Positions 8,253 through 16,080 of a DNA stretch of 44,360 nucleotides are shown here, in pieces; within the stretch, counting starts at the first letter, position 1; each line of letters starts with the position of its first letter. The translations under genes and the position numbers were made by a program. Source of the DNA: Alphaproteobacteria bacterium. Its GTDB lineage: Bacteria > Pseudomonadota > Alphaproteobacteria > Rhizobiales > Beijerinckiaceae. The stretch spans positions 1-44,360 of the forward strand of contig VGDT01000023.1 of the NCBI GenBank assembly GCA_016869595.1, written 5' to 3'. The notes under the pieces were generated by a model. The model made no database searches. It worked only from the letters and a program-made list of their open reading frames with translations, and was not told where the DNA came from.

Positions 8253-9041
8253 TCAATGAACAGGTCGAAACAGCCGGTCCCAACGCACCGACCATGGCCA
8301 GCGCCAGAAGGCGAGCGCTGATTCATCCTTCTTGACCGAGAAAAAGATGACCTCGGCGCGGCCTACGAGATTGACGAAGGGAACGAAGCCGACGCCTCCA
8401 TACTCCGGCGCGATGCGCGAATCGGTGGAGTTGTCACGGTTGTCGCCCATCATGAAATAGTGATCGGGCGGAACGACGAAGAGTTCGGTACTGTCGTTGA
8501 TGCCGTGATCGCCCTCGATTTCGATGATCGTGTGTTCGACCGGCGGATGATCGCTGTTCCCTGGCAGCGTTTCCCTGTAGGTCGTCACAGGGACGTCGCG
8601 TCCCTCGCGATTTTCAGTCACGGCCTTTTCGATCGGCGTGCGCGGCACGATGACGCCGTTGATGTAAAGCCGGCCGTCGATGACCTGGATGCGGTCGCCA
8701 GGAAGGCCGATGACGCGTTTGATGTAGTCGGTTTCATTGTCCCGCGGCAGCTTGAAGACGACAACGTCGCCGCGGTTCGGCGGCGACGCCAGAATGCGGC
8801 CGGAAAAAATGTCGGGCCCGAACGGCATCGAGTAATTCGAATAGCCGTAGGAATATTTCGACACGAACACATAGTCGCCGATGAGCAGCGTCGGGATCAT
8901 CGAGCCGGACGGAATATTGAACGGCTGAAAGAGCAACGTGCGGATGACGAGCGCGATCGCCAGCGCCTGGAGGATGACCTTAATGGTTTCTAGAAAACCG
9001 CCCTCTTCGCGCTTTTCAGCCACCGGAACGTTCCTGCTCAA
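8253..9041 (-). CDS. lepB: Signal peptidase I
   Basis: 262 residues from a TTG start. Inner-membrane protease removing Sec/Tat signal peptides. A single N-terminal transmembrane segment (about residues 18-38) is followed by PSGSMIPTL with the catalytic serine. The box VVVFKLPRDNETDYIKRVIGLPGD contains the general-base lysine, and the C-terminal MMGDNRDNSTDSR box is present. TTG 9041 has GGAG 9 bases upstream; an in-frame GTG at 9023 (AGGA 8 bases upstream) would give a shorter cytoplasmic tail, and both are plausible. It lies in the lepB-rnc-era cluster, but acpS, usually the gene before it, is absent. Confidence 0.94.
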   Translation of the reverse strand: MSRNVPVAEKREEGGFLETIKVILQALAIALVIRTLLFQPFNIPSGSMIPTLLIGDYVFVSKYSYGYSNYSMPFGPDIFSGRILASPPNRGDVVVFKLPRDNETDYIKRVIGLPGDRIQVIDGRLYINGVIVPRTPIEKAVTENREGRDVPVTTYRETLPGNSDHPPVEHTIIEIEGDHGINDSTELFVVPPDHYFMMGDNRDNSTDSRIAPEYGGVGFVPFVNLVGRAEVIFFSVKKDESALAFWRWPWSVRWDRLFRPVH

Positions 9042-9270
9042 GCCGACTCACTCCTCGTGCATTTGGGCGGCGTCGGCCCGCCCGGCCGTTCCGCTTACCA
9101 CGCTACAGCTTCGATGAGAACCTGCGCCGGCGCCAAACGATTGCGACGGGTTAGCGTCAAATAGATGACCACGCGCCACTTTAGCCATTCAGCCAAAACT
9201 TGGCGGATTGTAGGATTAACGCTAACGCCAGGGCTTTCCCTGCCTACGCGCCGACCAGGCTGCCTCGGCT
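9042..9270. other. Gap between lepB and pdxJ where acpS is usually found
   Basis: 229 bases with no convincing gene. The longest minus-strand frame crossing it (9095-9403) begins inside pdxJ in another phase and shows none of the AcpS motifs expected at either end. The segment probably carries the lepB promoter. Confidence 0.6.
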
Positions 9271-10026
9271 TCAGAGAGGTTGCGCCCGGCCCTGCTCCAT
9301 GGCCTGACGCATGCGCCGAATCGCCTCCGCGAGCCCGACGAATATCGCCTCGCCGATGAGAAAATGGCCGATGTTGAGCTCGACGACCTGCGGCAGCGCG
9401 CAAACTCGGCGCGCCGTCTCATAATCGAGGCCATGCCCGGCGTGGATTTCGAGCCCGCGCTGCGCGCCATAGGCGGCGGCCTCAGCGATCCGTGCGAACT
9501 CCGCCTCCGCCCGGACCATATCGCCGACCTCGACGGCGTGACACCAGGCCCCCGTATGGAGCTCCACGACCGGCGACTTGATGGAGACGGCCGCGTCGAG
9601 CGCTTCTATCGACGGCTCGATGAAAAGCGACACCCGCACGCCCTCTCGGGTCAGCTGATCGACGTAAGGCAAAAGGTAGTCGTGCTGGCCGACGACGTCG
9701 AGGCCGCCCTCGGTCGTGCGCTCGGTGCGCTTTTCCGGCACGAGGCAGACGGCGTGCGGCGCCGTCGCGAGGGCGATGTCGAGCATCTGCTCCGTCGCCG
9801 CCATTTCGAAGTTGAGCGGCTTCGATATCGCCGCCTTTAACCGCGCCATGTCCGCGTCGTTGATGTGACGGCGGTCTTCGCGCAAATGCGCGGTGACGCC
9901 ATCGGCGCCGGCTTCGATCGCGAGCAGCGCGGCGCGAACGGGATCGGGCCGAGGGCCGCCGCGCGCGTTGCGGACGGTCGCGACATGATCGACATTCACG
10001 CCAAGGCGGAGGGGTTTGGTGGTCAT
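9271..10026 (-). CDS. pdxJ: Pyridoxine 5'-phosphate synthase
   Basis: 251 residues. Condenses 1-deoxyxylulose 5-phosphate with 3-amino-2-oxopropyl phosphate to pyridoxine 5'-phosphate in the DXP-dependent vitamin B6 route. The TIM-barrel protein opens with [19 protein letters not shown], the family signature. It also shows [16 protein letters not shown], the phosphate-site region [10 protein letters not shown], and C-terminal [17 protein letters not shown]. The start ATG 10026 is unambiguous. A degraded copy of its first codons and upstream flank lies 1.07 kb away at 11035-11117. Confidence 0.96.
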   Translation of the reverse strand: MTTKPLRLGVNVDHVATVRNARGGPRPDPVRAALLAIEAGADGVTAHLREDRRHINDADMARLKAAISKPLNFEMAATEQMLDIALATAPHAVCLVPEKRTERTTEGGLDVVGQHDYLLPYVDQLTREGVRVSLFIEPSIEALDAAVSIKSPVVELHTGAWCHAVEVGDMVRAEAEFARIAEAAAYGAQRGLEIHAGHGLDYETARRVCALPQVVELNIGHFLIGEAIFVGLAEAIRRMRQAMEQGRAQPL

Positions 10027-10139
10027 GCTCTCTCATAGCGCGCGGGCGGACGGTTTGTCATTGGGCGCGCGGCCGGCGCAGCGGCTCAAAGAGCAATTTC
10101 AGTCAAGATGCCGGTCACCGCGCTTGCTACGATGCAAAA

Positions 10140-11021
10140 ATGGAGACTAGGACAAGATCAAAGGAACCCGTCTACGCGCGGCGCATCAATCGCGTGCTGG
10201 ATTACATCGACAGGCATCTCGACGAAGACCTGACCGTCGACGTGCTGAGCGATGTCGCGAATTTTTCAAAATTCCATTTCCATCGGCAATTCTCCCAACA
10301 CTGCGGCATCAGCCTCTCGCGCTACATTCAATTCATGAGGCTGAAGAGAGCCGCCTATCGTCTCGCCTTCAATCCGACCGCGCCGATCATCGACATCGCT
10401 TTGGATTCAGGGTTCGAAAATCCTGAATCATTCTCCCGCGCCTTCAAAGCCGCATTCGGCCAGACACCCAGCGCATTCCGCAAGACGCCGGACTGGGCGT
10501 CATGGAGCGCGCGATCTCGCATAAGCCTCCCACCCAATGAAAGGACCAAAGAAATGGACGTAAAGATCGTCGACGTCGAACCGATATTGGTCGCGGCGCT
10601 CGAACATCGCGGCGCGCCGGCGCTGCTCAACGATTCAGTGCAGCGCTTCATCGCCTGGCGAAAGTCGTCCAGACTTTCTCCCGTCAGCCAATGCGAGACC
10701 TATGGCGTGCCCTATAACGATCCCAATACCACGCTGCCGGAGGAATTTCGCTTCGACATTTGCGGATCGGTGACAGAGCCGGTCCGCGCCAATGAACAGG
10801 GCGTCGCGACGAAGACGATCCCCGGCGGACGTTGCGCCATGACGGTCCATGCCGGTTCGCGCGACCGGATCGACGAGACCGTCTATGCGCTCTATCGCGA
10901 CTGGCTGCCGGAATCGGGAGAAGAACTGCGGGATTTCCCGGTCTATTTCCACTATTTGAACCTCGATCACGATACGCCCGAACATCGCCATTTGACCGAG
11001 ATATATTTGCCGCTCAAGTAG
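10140..11021 (+). CDS. AraC-family regulator with GyrI-like effector domain
   Basis: 293 residues. Two helix-turn-helices occupy residues about 10-115 (INRVLDYIDRHLDEDLTVDVLSDVANFSKFHFHRQF and IIDIALDSGFENPESFSRAFKAAFGQTPSAFR). The C-terminal part from about 140 is a GyrI-like/SOUL-type ligand-binding domain, with the typical fragments ETYGVPYNDPN, FRFDICGSV, IPGGRCAMTVHAG and ending EIYLPLK. Such proteins resemble Rob/SoxS-like regulators that sense small hydrophobic molecules. It is divergent from pdxJ and is bounded on its 3' side by a broken pdxJ start fragment, which suggests insertion or duplication. Target genes are unknown; the SRPBCC gene downstream is a candidate. Confidence 0.92.
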   Translation: METRTRSKEPVYARRINRVLDYIDRHLDEDLTVDVLSDVANFSKFHFHRQFSQHCGISLSRYIQFMRLKRAAYRLAFNPTAPIIDIALDSGFENPESFSRAFKAAFGQTPSAFRKTPDWASWSARSRISLPPNERTKEMDVKIVDVEPILVAALEHRGAPALLNDSVQRFIAWRKSSRLSPVSQCETYGVPYNDPNTTLPEEFRFDICGSVTEPVRANEQGVATKTIPGGRCAMTVHAGSRDRIDETVYALYRDWLPESGEELRDFPVYFHYLNLDHDTPEHRHLTEIYLPLK

Positions 11022-11034
11022 GGTCTGGCGGTGG

Positions 11035-11117
11035 TGCGGACGGTCGCGACGTGATCGACATTGACGCCAAGGCAAAGGGGGATTTGATCGTCATGCTCTC
11101 TCATAGCGCGCAGGCGG
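11035..11117 (-). pseudogene. Broken duplicate of the pdxJ start region
   Basis: 83 bases align with 9969-10049, i.e. the pdxJ upstream flank plus roughly its first 19 codons, in the same orientation. GCGGACGGTCGCGAC and TCATGCTCTCTCATAGCGCG are identical in both. A net two-base length difference puts the conserved [12 protein letters not shown] out of frame with the copied ATG (11092-11094), and similarity stops after that block. With the intact copy it flanks the AraC gene as direct repeats. Confidence 0.85.
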
Positions 11118-11223
11118 CGCGCTCGCCATTGAAGGTTTCTGCACAACTCTTTGAAAATCGATCCGGCAGGTTTTGGCGCCATCCCTAGTTTTTGCATCAA
11201 ATTAGGAGCGAGCGGAGGAGCGA

Positions 11224-11670
11224 ATGGTTCAACGCCATATTGAAACAGAAATTGAGATCGAAGCTCCTGCTGCTTGCGTCTGGGGCCTCTTAACTGATTT
11301 CAACCACATGCCTTCATGGAATCCCTTCATAACCGGGATCTCTGGAAATCTGGCGCAAGGGGAAACGCTCTCCCTTAGGATTGCTCCTCCGGGTAAACCC
11401 GCCATGCGGTTTAATCCGGTGGTCCTCGCGCTGAGTCCTAATTCAGAATTACGCTGGCTTGGACGGGTATTCGTCAAAGGGTTGCTCGATGGCGAACATT
11501 ATTTCCTGCTTGAACCGCTTAATGAGAAGCGAACGCGCCTAAGGCACGGGGAAATATTTTCCGGGCTCTTCGTGGGGATGTTGAGCGGGATGTTGCTCGC
11601 GACCCAGCAAGGGTTTGAGGCTATGAATTCCGCCCTAAAGGCTCAGGCGGAGATGCGGCAGAAGTCTTGA
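11224..11670 (+). CDS. SRPBCC (START-like) domain protein
   Basis: 148 residues of one helix-grip domain. The N-terminal strand and ligand-pocket entrance IEIEAPAACVWGLLTDFNHMPSWNPF is the hallmark of polyketide-cyclase/SRPBCC proteins, followed by strands ELRWLGRV and HYFLLEPL and the long C-terminal helix (GMLLATQQGFEAMNSALKAQAE). Ligand unknown. The ribosome-binding site GGAGGAG lies just before ATG 11224. Its base composition looks less GC-rich than the flanking housekeeping genes, in line with an accessory origin together with the AraC gene and the mer-type cassette. Confidence 0.88.
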   Translation: MVQRHIETEIEIEAPAACVWGLLTDFNHMPSWNPFITGISGNLAQGETLSLRIAPPGKPAMRFNPVVLALSPNSELRWLGRVFVKGLLDGEHYFLLEPLNEKRTRLRHGEIFSGLFVGMLSGMLLATQQGFEAMNSALKAQAEMRQKS

Positions 11671-11703
11671 GTTTAGCGCCTTCGGCGAAACAACATTCTC
11701 GAT

Positions 11704-12111
11704 CTATGCGCGCGCCGGCACCGTGAGCATGTCGAGCACAGGACATGAGGGCGCGGCGTCGCCCGAGCATTGGGCGATTGTCGCGGCAAGAATCCCTTCA
11801 AGCCTAGTAAGATCAGCGAGCTTCGCCCGCACCTCGTCAAGGTGCGTTCGCGCGATCTCGTTCACCTCCGCGCAAGAAGCGCGGGACGGCTCGGCAAGGG
11901 CCAAGAGAGCGCGAATTTGCTCGATGCTGAATCCAAGCTCGCGGCCGCGACGGATGAACGCTAGCCGTCGGACATGGCCGTCCTCATAGACGCGATGTCC
12001 GCTCGCCGTCCGCGCAGGCGATGGCATGAGCTTGATGCGCTCGTAATAGCGCACCGTTTCCAGATTGACGCCCGTCGCCTCGGCAAGCCGCCCAATCGTC
12101 AAGGACTGCAT
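11704..12111 (-). CDS. merR: MerR-family metal-responsive regulator, Hg(II)-type
   Basis: 135 residues. The N-terminal winged helix reads LTIGRLAEATGVNLETVRYYERIKLMP. The long dimerisation helix carries Cys80, and the C-terminal loop has Cys115 and Cys123. That three-cysteine spacing closely follows the mercury-binding cysteines of MerR (82/117/126), so mercury or a similar thiophilic metal is the probable inducer. ATG 12111 (MQSLTIG) is the normal family start; the frame is open further upstream but that part would cover the operator. It is transcribed divergently from merT with a MerR-type operator between them. Confidence 0.9.
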   Translation of the reverse strand: MQSLTIGRLAEATGVNLETVRYYERIKLMPSPARTASGHRVYEDGHVRRLAFIRRGRELGFSIEQIRALLALAEPSRASCAEVNEIARTHLDEVRAKLADLTRLEGILAATIAQCSGDAAPSCPVLDMLTVPARA

Positions 12112-12122
12112 GGATTTTTCTC

Positions 12123-12153
12123 TTGCACCCGTAGTCGCTACGGGGCGCACGAT
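12123..12153 (+). promoter_or_regulatory. MerR-type operator/promoter for merT
   Basis: A perfect palindrome CCCGTAG-TCG-CTACGGG (12128-12144) lies between TTGCAC (12123-12128) and a weak -10 CACGAT (12148-12153). The 19-base spacer is the over-long spacing that MerR regulators untwist on activation, and the dyad sits within it as in known mer promoters. It lies between merR and merT. Confidence 0.72.
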
Positions 12154-12180
12154 AGCCAGCACGTCAAGAAAGGGCAAACC

Positions 12181-12609
12181 ATGACGATCAATGACGCCGC
12201 ACAAGAAAAGCCAGCCGCTTCGGCTCCGCCCGCCGCTCCCGCCGCCTCGAAGTGGTTCGCCGCCTTGGGACTCGTCGCGGGCCTCGGCGCGGTCGTCGCG
12301 TCGTCCTGCTGTGTCATACCGCTGGGGCTCGCGGCGCTCGGCGCGGGCGCAAGCGTTTTTGGCGGCCTTGAATTGATCGCCGCCTGGCGCGTCCCGCTAC
12401 TCGCTGCGAGCGCTTTGGCGATTGGCGGGGGATGGAGCGCATGGTGGATGAAACGCCCCGTGATGTGCGCCTCAAAGGCGAACTGCGCGTCCCCGGAGCG
12501 CTCTCGTTCAACGCTCGCTCTACTGCTCTGCGCTTCGGCGATTGCGCTGGCGGCCGCGGGTTGGAGCTATATCGACCCGGCGTTGCTCAAGCTTTTTCAG
12601 GGGCGTTGA
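12181..12609 (+). CDS. merT: MerT-like mercuric ion membrane transporter
   Basis: 142 residues with three predicted membrane helices (about 25-42, 52-88 as a reentrant/second segment, 110-128). The paired Cys43-Cys44 in SSCCVIPLGL on the first helix and Cys96/Cys102 in the cytoplasmic loop are the two metal-handling pairs of MerT, which brings Hg(II) into the cell. The N-terminus is Ala/Pro-rich and longer than usual. Start ATG 12181 lies behind AAAGGG. Neither a merP nor a merA is adjacent, so the reductase that would detoxify the metal must be elsewhere or absent. The next gene starts directly after the stop. Confidence 0.88.
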   Translation: MTINDAAQEKPAASAPPAAPAASKWFAALGLVAGLGAVVASSCCVIPLGLAALGAGASVFGGLELIAAWRVPLLAASALAIGGGWSAWWMKRPVMCASKANCASPERSRSTLALLLCASAIALAAAGWSYIDPALLKLFQGR

Positions 12610-12837
12610 ATGAAGCTGGTCTCGACAATCACCTGTCCCTTGTGCGGCCATCGAGCAACGGAAACGATGCCGGTCGACGCTTGCCAGTTCTTTTACGAAT
12701 GCAAGGGCTGCGGCGCGCTCTTAAAGCCGAAGTCAGGGGATTGCTGCGTCTTCTGTTCCTATGGCGATGCGCCATGCCCGCCGATACAGGAAGCGAAAGA
12801 GCAGAGCCGCCCCGCCGCATGTTGCTCCGAGTTATAG
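12610..12837 (+). CDS. GDCCVxC-type cysteine-rich small protein
   Basis: 75 residues with 11 cysteines. They form a C9-x2-C12 knuckle, a C31-x2-C34 knuckle, the family motif GDCCVFCSYGD (Cys45, Cys46, Cys49) and a terminal Cys71-Cys72 pair. Proteins with this GDCCVxC motif, some of them selenoproteins, often accompany mercury transport genes; their biochemical role is not established. Here all positions are cysteine codons. The ATG directly abuts the merT stop (TGA 12607-12609, ATG 12610), so the two are an operon under the operator at 12123. A metallochaperone or thiol buffer receiving Hg(II) from MerT is an inference. Confidence 0.88.
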   Translation: MKLVSTITCPLCGHRATETMPVDACQFFYECKGCGALLKPKSGDCCVFCSYGDAPCPPIQEAKEQSRPAACCSEL

Positions 12838-12889
12838 GGCAAGACATTCGCTATGGAGCCTGATGGGCGGCCGCCAAAAAAGGACGCTC

Positions 12890-15097
12890 TTACCCAATCA
12901 CCCGCTCGACCTTGCTCACCAGGGGGCTCGCGCGCAGGCGCGTGACGACGCCATTCAGATGTTTCAGGTCGGCGACTTCAAGATCGAAGGTCATTTCGCG
13001 GAAGTCAGGCGAATGCGCCTTGAAACTGATGTTGTCGATATTGGCCCCGGTCTCGCCGATGAGCGTCGCGAGCGCGCCGAGCGAACCCGGCTCGTTGATC
13101 GCGGTCACGACGATGCGGACGGGAAACAGCGCGGAAGAGCCGGCTTCGATATCCCAGCGCACGTCGAGCCAGCGTTCCGGCTGGTCGTCGAAGGCGGTGA
13201 GCGATGGCGACTGAATCGGATAGATGGTGATGCCTTCGCCCGGCGTGAAAATGCCGACGATGCGGTCGCCCGGCACCGCGCCCCCTTCCGGCGCGAAACG
13301 CACCGGCGCGTCGCCGCGCAATCCGCGAATGGGAATGGCGCTGCCGCCGTCTTTCGCGCCCGGCGCCTTGAAAACCACATTGGCGTTCGCCTTGACGCCG
13401 AACCATCCCGGTTCACCCGGGCCGATAGGCCTTGGCGCGGCTCTGCGCTCTTCGCTGAAATCGGGATAGACCGCCTTGACGACATCGCCCGAATAGATTT
13501 CGCCGCGGCCCACTGCGGCGAGCGCGTCTTCGACTGAAGGGCGCGCGAGCCGCATCAGCGCCGATTTCAGCTTGTCCTCGCTCCAGACGCGGCCGGCGCG
13601 CTCAAAAGCGCGTTCGACGATCTGGCGGCCAAGCCCGGCATATTGCTGGCGCACGGCGTCGCGCGTGGCGCGCCTGATCGCGGCGCGCGCCTTGCCGGTT
13701 GCGACCGCCGCCTCCCAGGCGGCCGGCGGAACATGCCCCTCGGCCCGGATGATCTCGACCTCGTCGCCGTTTTTCAGCTGCGACAGCACCGGGGCGACGC
13801 GTCCATTAATCTTCGCGCCAACGGCTGAATCGCCGAGCTTGGTGTGCACGGCATAGGCGAAATCGATCGGCGTCGCGCCGCGCGGCAGCGCGATCAATCC
13901 GCCCTTCGGCGTGAAGCAGAACACCTGATCCTGGAACAGTTCCAGACGGGTGTGCTCAAGGAATTCCTCGGGATTGTCGCCATGCGCGAGGAGATCGAGC
14001 GTTTCCTGCAGCCAACGGAACGCGCGGCTTTCCTTGGCGAGCTCCTCGCGGCCCTGCGCCCCAATGGCGTCCTTATAAAGCGCATGGGCGGCGATGCCGA
14101 AGCGGGCGATCTCATGCATTTCGGCGGTGCGAATCTGAAGTTCGACGCGCTGGTGGCCGGGACCGATCACGGTCGTATGGATCGAACGATAGTCGTTCTG
14201 TTTCGGCGTCGAGATGTAATCCTTGAAGCGGCCGGGAACGTTGGGCCATTTCGAATGCACGACGCCAAGCGCGCGATAGCAGTCCTCCACGGTCCCGACG
14301 ATGATCCGGAAGCCGAAAATGTCGGAAAGCTGCTCGAAGGAAATCGATTTGCGCTCCATCTTGCGCCACACCGAATAGGGCGACTTCTGGCGTCCGGTGA
14401 CCGCCGCAGTGATGCCCCGCGCCGCGAACTCCTTAGTGAGTTCATCCTCGATGCGCTTGATGATGCGTCCATTCTTTGTGCGCAGATCATGCAGGCGCTG
14501 TTCGATCGTCTGATGCGCTTCCGGCATGAGATGGCGAAAGGCGAGGCCCTCGAGTTCCTCGCGCAGACGCTGCATGCCCATGCGGCCGGCGAGCGGCGCA
14601 TAGATGTCGAGCGTCTCTTGAGCGATGCGCGCGCGCTTGTCCTGCGGCACGAAATGCAGCGTGCGCATATTGTGCAGGCGGTCGGCGAGCTTGACCAGCA
14701 GCACGCGCACGTCTTCGGCGACGGCAAGCAGCAATTTACGGAAATTCTCGCCCTGCCGCGCCTGCTTGGTGACAAGATCGAGCTTCTCGATCTTGGTCAG
14801 GCCCTCGACGAGTCTGCCGATCTGCTCCCCGAACAGCCGGTCGATCTCTTCGCGCGTCGCGTCGGTGTCTTCCAGCGTGTCGTGCAGAACGGCGGCGACG
14901 ATCGTCGCGTCGTCGAGCTTCAGATCGGTGAGGATCGCGGCGACTTCGAGCGGATGCGAGAAATAGGGATCGCCGGAGGCGCGGGTTTGCGCCCCATGCG
15001 CCTTCATGGCGTAAACATAGGCCCGGTTTAACAAATCCTCGTCGACGCGCGGATTATACTTCCGCACGCGTTCGACGAGTTCGTACTGACGCATCAT
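12890..15097 (-). CDS. rsh: Bifunctional (p)ppGpp synthetase/hydrolase Rsh
   Basis: 735 residues with full RelA/SpoT layout. The N-terminal HD hydrolase shows FSHPLEVAAIL and VAAVLHDTLEDT (about 45-75). The synthetase shows DIFGFRIIV and YISTPKQNDYRSIHTTV plus VELQIRTAEMHEIAR. A TGS domain (QVFCFTPKGGLIALPRGATPIDFAYAVHTKLGD) and a C-terminal ACT domain ending SKVERVIG follow. Hydrolase motifs are intact, so it should both make and degrade the stringent-response alarmone, as the single Rsh of alphaproteobacteria does. It lies next to rpoZ, the usual order in the class. Confidence 0.96.
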   Translation of the reverse strand: MMRQYELVERVRKYNPRVDEDLLNRAYVYAMKAHGAQTRASGDPYFSHPLEVAAILTDLKLDDATIVAAVLHDTLEDTDATREEIDRLFGEQIGRLVEGLTKIEKLDLVTKQARQGENFRKLLLAVAEDVRVLLVKLADRLHNMRTLHFVPQDKRARIAQETLDIYAPLAGRMGMQRLREELEGLAFRHLMPEAHQTIEQRLHDLRTKNGRIIKRIEDELTKEFAARGITAAVTGRQKSPYSVWRKMERKSISFEQLSDIFGFRIIVGTVEDCYRALGVVHSKWPNVPGRFKDYISTPKQNDYRSIHTTVIGPGHQRVELQIRTAEMHEIARFGIAAHALYKDAIGAQGREELAKESRAFRWLQETLDLLAHGDNPEEFLEHTRLELFQDQVFCFTPKGGLIALPRGATPIDFAYAVHTKLGDSAVGAKINGRVAPVLSQLKNGDEVEIIRAEGHVPPAAWEAAVATGKARAAIRRATRDAVRQQYAGLGRQIVERAFERAGRVWSEDKLKSALMRLARPSVEDALAAVGRGEIYSGDVVKAVYPDFSEERRAAPRPIGPGEPGWFGVKANANVVFKAPGAKDGGSAIPIRGLRGDAPVRFAPEGGAVPGDRIVGIFTPGEGITIYPIQSPSLTAFDDQPERWLDVRWDIEAGSSALFPVRIVVTAINEPGSLGALATLIGETGANIDNISFKAHSPDFREMTFDLEVADLKHLNGVVTRLRASPLVSKVERVIG

Positions 15098-15313
15098 GCG
15101 CGTGACGCCGAAGAATGGTTATGCGCCGACGCGCCCGCCGCCCATGCGTCGATTTAACGCAGAAGGCAGACGAGCGGCGCCGGAGCGGCAGGTGCATTAA
15201 ATCGAGAATAGCGCAGGCTGGCCGGCATGACCAACAGCGGCGACGCGCGAATGCGCAGTGTCGCCCGGACTTACCAGGCGAACCGCTTTAAGGAAGTTTA
15301 GCCCGACCGCCGA

Positions 15314-15700
15314 CTACTCTGCTTCGTCCTCGACCTCGGCGGGCGGCACCAGCCCTTCGAGACCGCGCAGCAGATCTTCTTCGGTCATGCGGTCGAATTG
15401 CGCCTCGCCTTCGAGCTCGCCGCCGACCGCGGGCGTCAAGGCAGGCGCAGCTTCGGCTTCTGGCTCGTCGACTTCGACGTGACGCTGAAGCGAGTGAATG
15501 AAGTCCTCGGAAAGGTCTTCCGGCGCAAACGCCGTTTCAGCGATCTCGCGCAGAGCGACAACGGGATTTTTGTCGCGGTCGCGATCGACAAGAATCGGCT
15601 GACCGGACGAGATGTTCCGCGCCCGATGCGCAGCGAGAAGGACGAGGTCAAAGCGGTTTTCGATCTTGTCGATACAATCTTCGACAGTAACGCGCGCCAT
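15314..15700 (-). CDS. rpoZ: RNA polymerase omega subunit
   Basis: 128 residues. It opens [33 protein letters not shown], the conserved omega fold that holds the beta' subunit, then [11 protein letters not shown]. The C-terminal part from about 65 is acidic and low in conservation, as in other alphaproteobacterial omegas. It is directly upstream of rsh on the same strand with a 216-base gap. A probable promoter is at 15735-15763. Confidence 0.95.
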   Translation of the reverse strand: MARVTVEDCIDKIENRFDLVLLAAHRARNISSGQPILVDRDRDKNPVVALREIAETAFAPEDLSEDFIHSLQRHVEVDEPEAEAAPALTPAVGGELEGEAQFDRMTEEDLLRGLEGLVPPAEVEDEAE

Positions 15701-16080
15701 CTGCTGTCAAGCTCCATTCGGTTTGAGAGTAGGGCTGATACGCCAATTATGAAAATTAGGCAATAATCTCTTGGCGCTAGATGCTTTGCTGACGATAGTT
15801 GACTTTGTTTCTCTAGAAGACGCTCCATGATTTGTCGGCAAAAAGTCGCCAATCCTCTTGACGCTCCGACATCGAGAGGCGATGTATCTCAGGAGACGCG
15901 CGCTGCGCTTTTTCAGGGATGGCTGCGGAAAGGCTCGGGCGGCGCCGCGAGAACGGCGCAATCGCCCTTGAGACTTTCGGCGCTGGACTTTGAAAAAATT
16001 GAAGCGACGCCGAGCTGCGGGTTGACGGCGTTAGCCAGTCCCGCACGAAATTAACATAACAACCCGACCGTGAGACTGAG
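15701..16080. other. Intergenic region between divergent rpoZ and NYN-domain gene
   Basis: 380 bases without a convincing gene. The side next to rpoZ is AT-richer and carries its probable promoter. A 75-codon plus-strand frame (15827-16054) has no recognisable domain or ribosome-binding site and is probably chance. No RNA structure is evident by eye. Confidence 0.6.
15735..15763 (-). promoter_or_regulatory. Probable sigma-70 promoter of rpoZ
   Basis: Read on the minus strand, TTGCCT (15763-15758), a 17-base AT-rich spacer and TATCAG (15740-15735) lie about 35 bases before the rpoZ ATG. Spacing is ideal and both boxes match in four of six positions. Confidence 0.5.

Noticed and set aside
9095-9403. 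Possible acpS remnant
   Set aside because: No AcpS motif; the frame begins inside pdxJ out of phase and its only notable part (VLAEWLKWRVVIYLTL) matches nothing I know in AcpS.
12610-12837. Selenocysteine codon in the GDCCVxC protein
   Set aside because: The motif positions are all cysteine codons and no in-frame TGA occurs before the normal stop.
13844-15031. 395-codon open frame antisense to rsh
   Set aside because: rsh is certain; the antisense translation is low-complexity Arg/Glu/His-rich with no motif.
15827-16054. 75-codon frame between rpoZ and the NYN gene
   Set aside because: No ribosome-binding site, no domain, and a competing frame on the other strand of similar quality.
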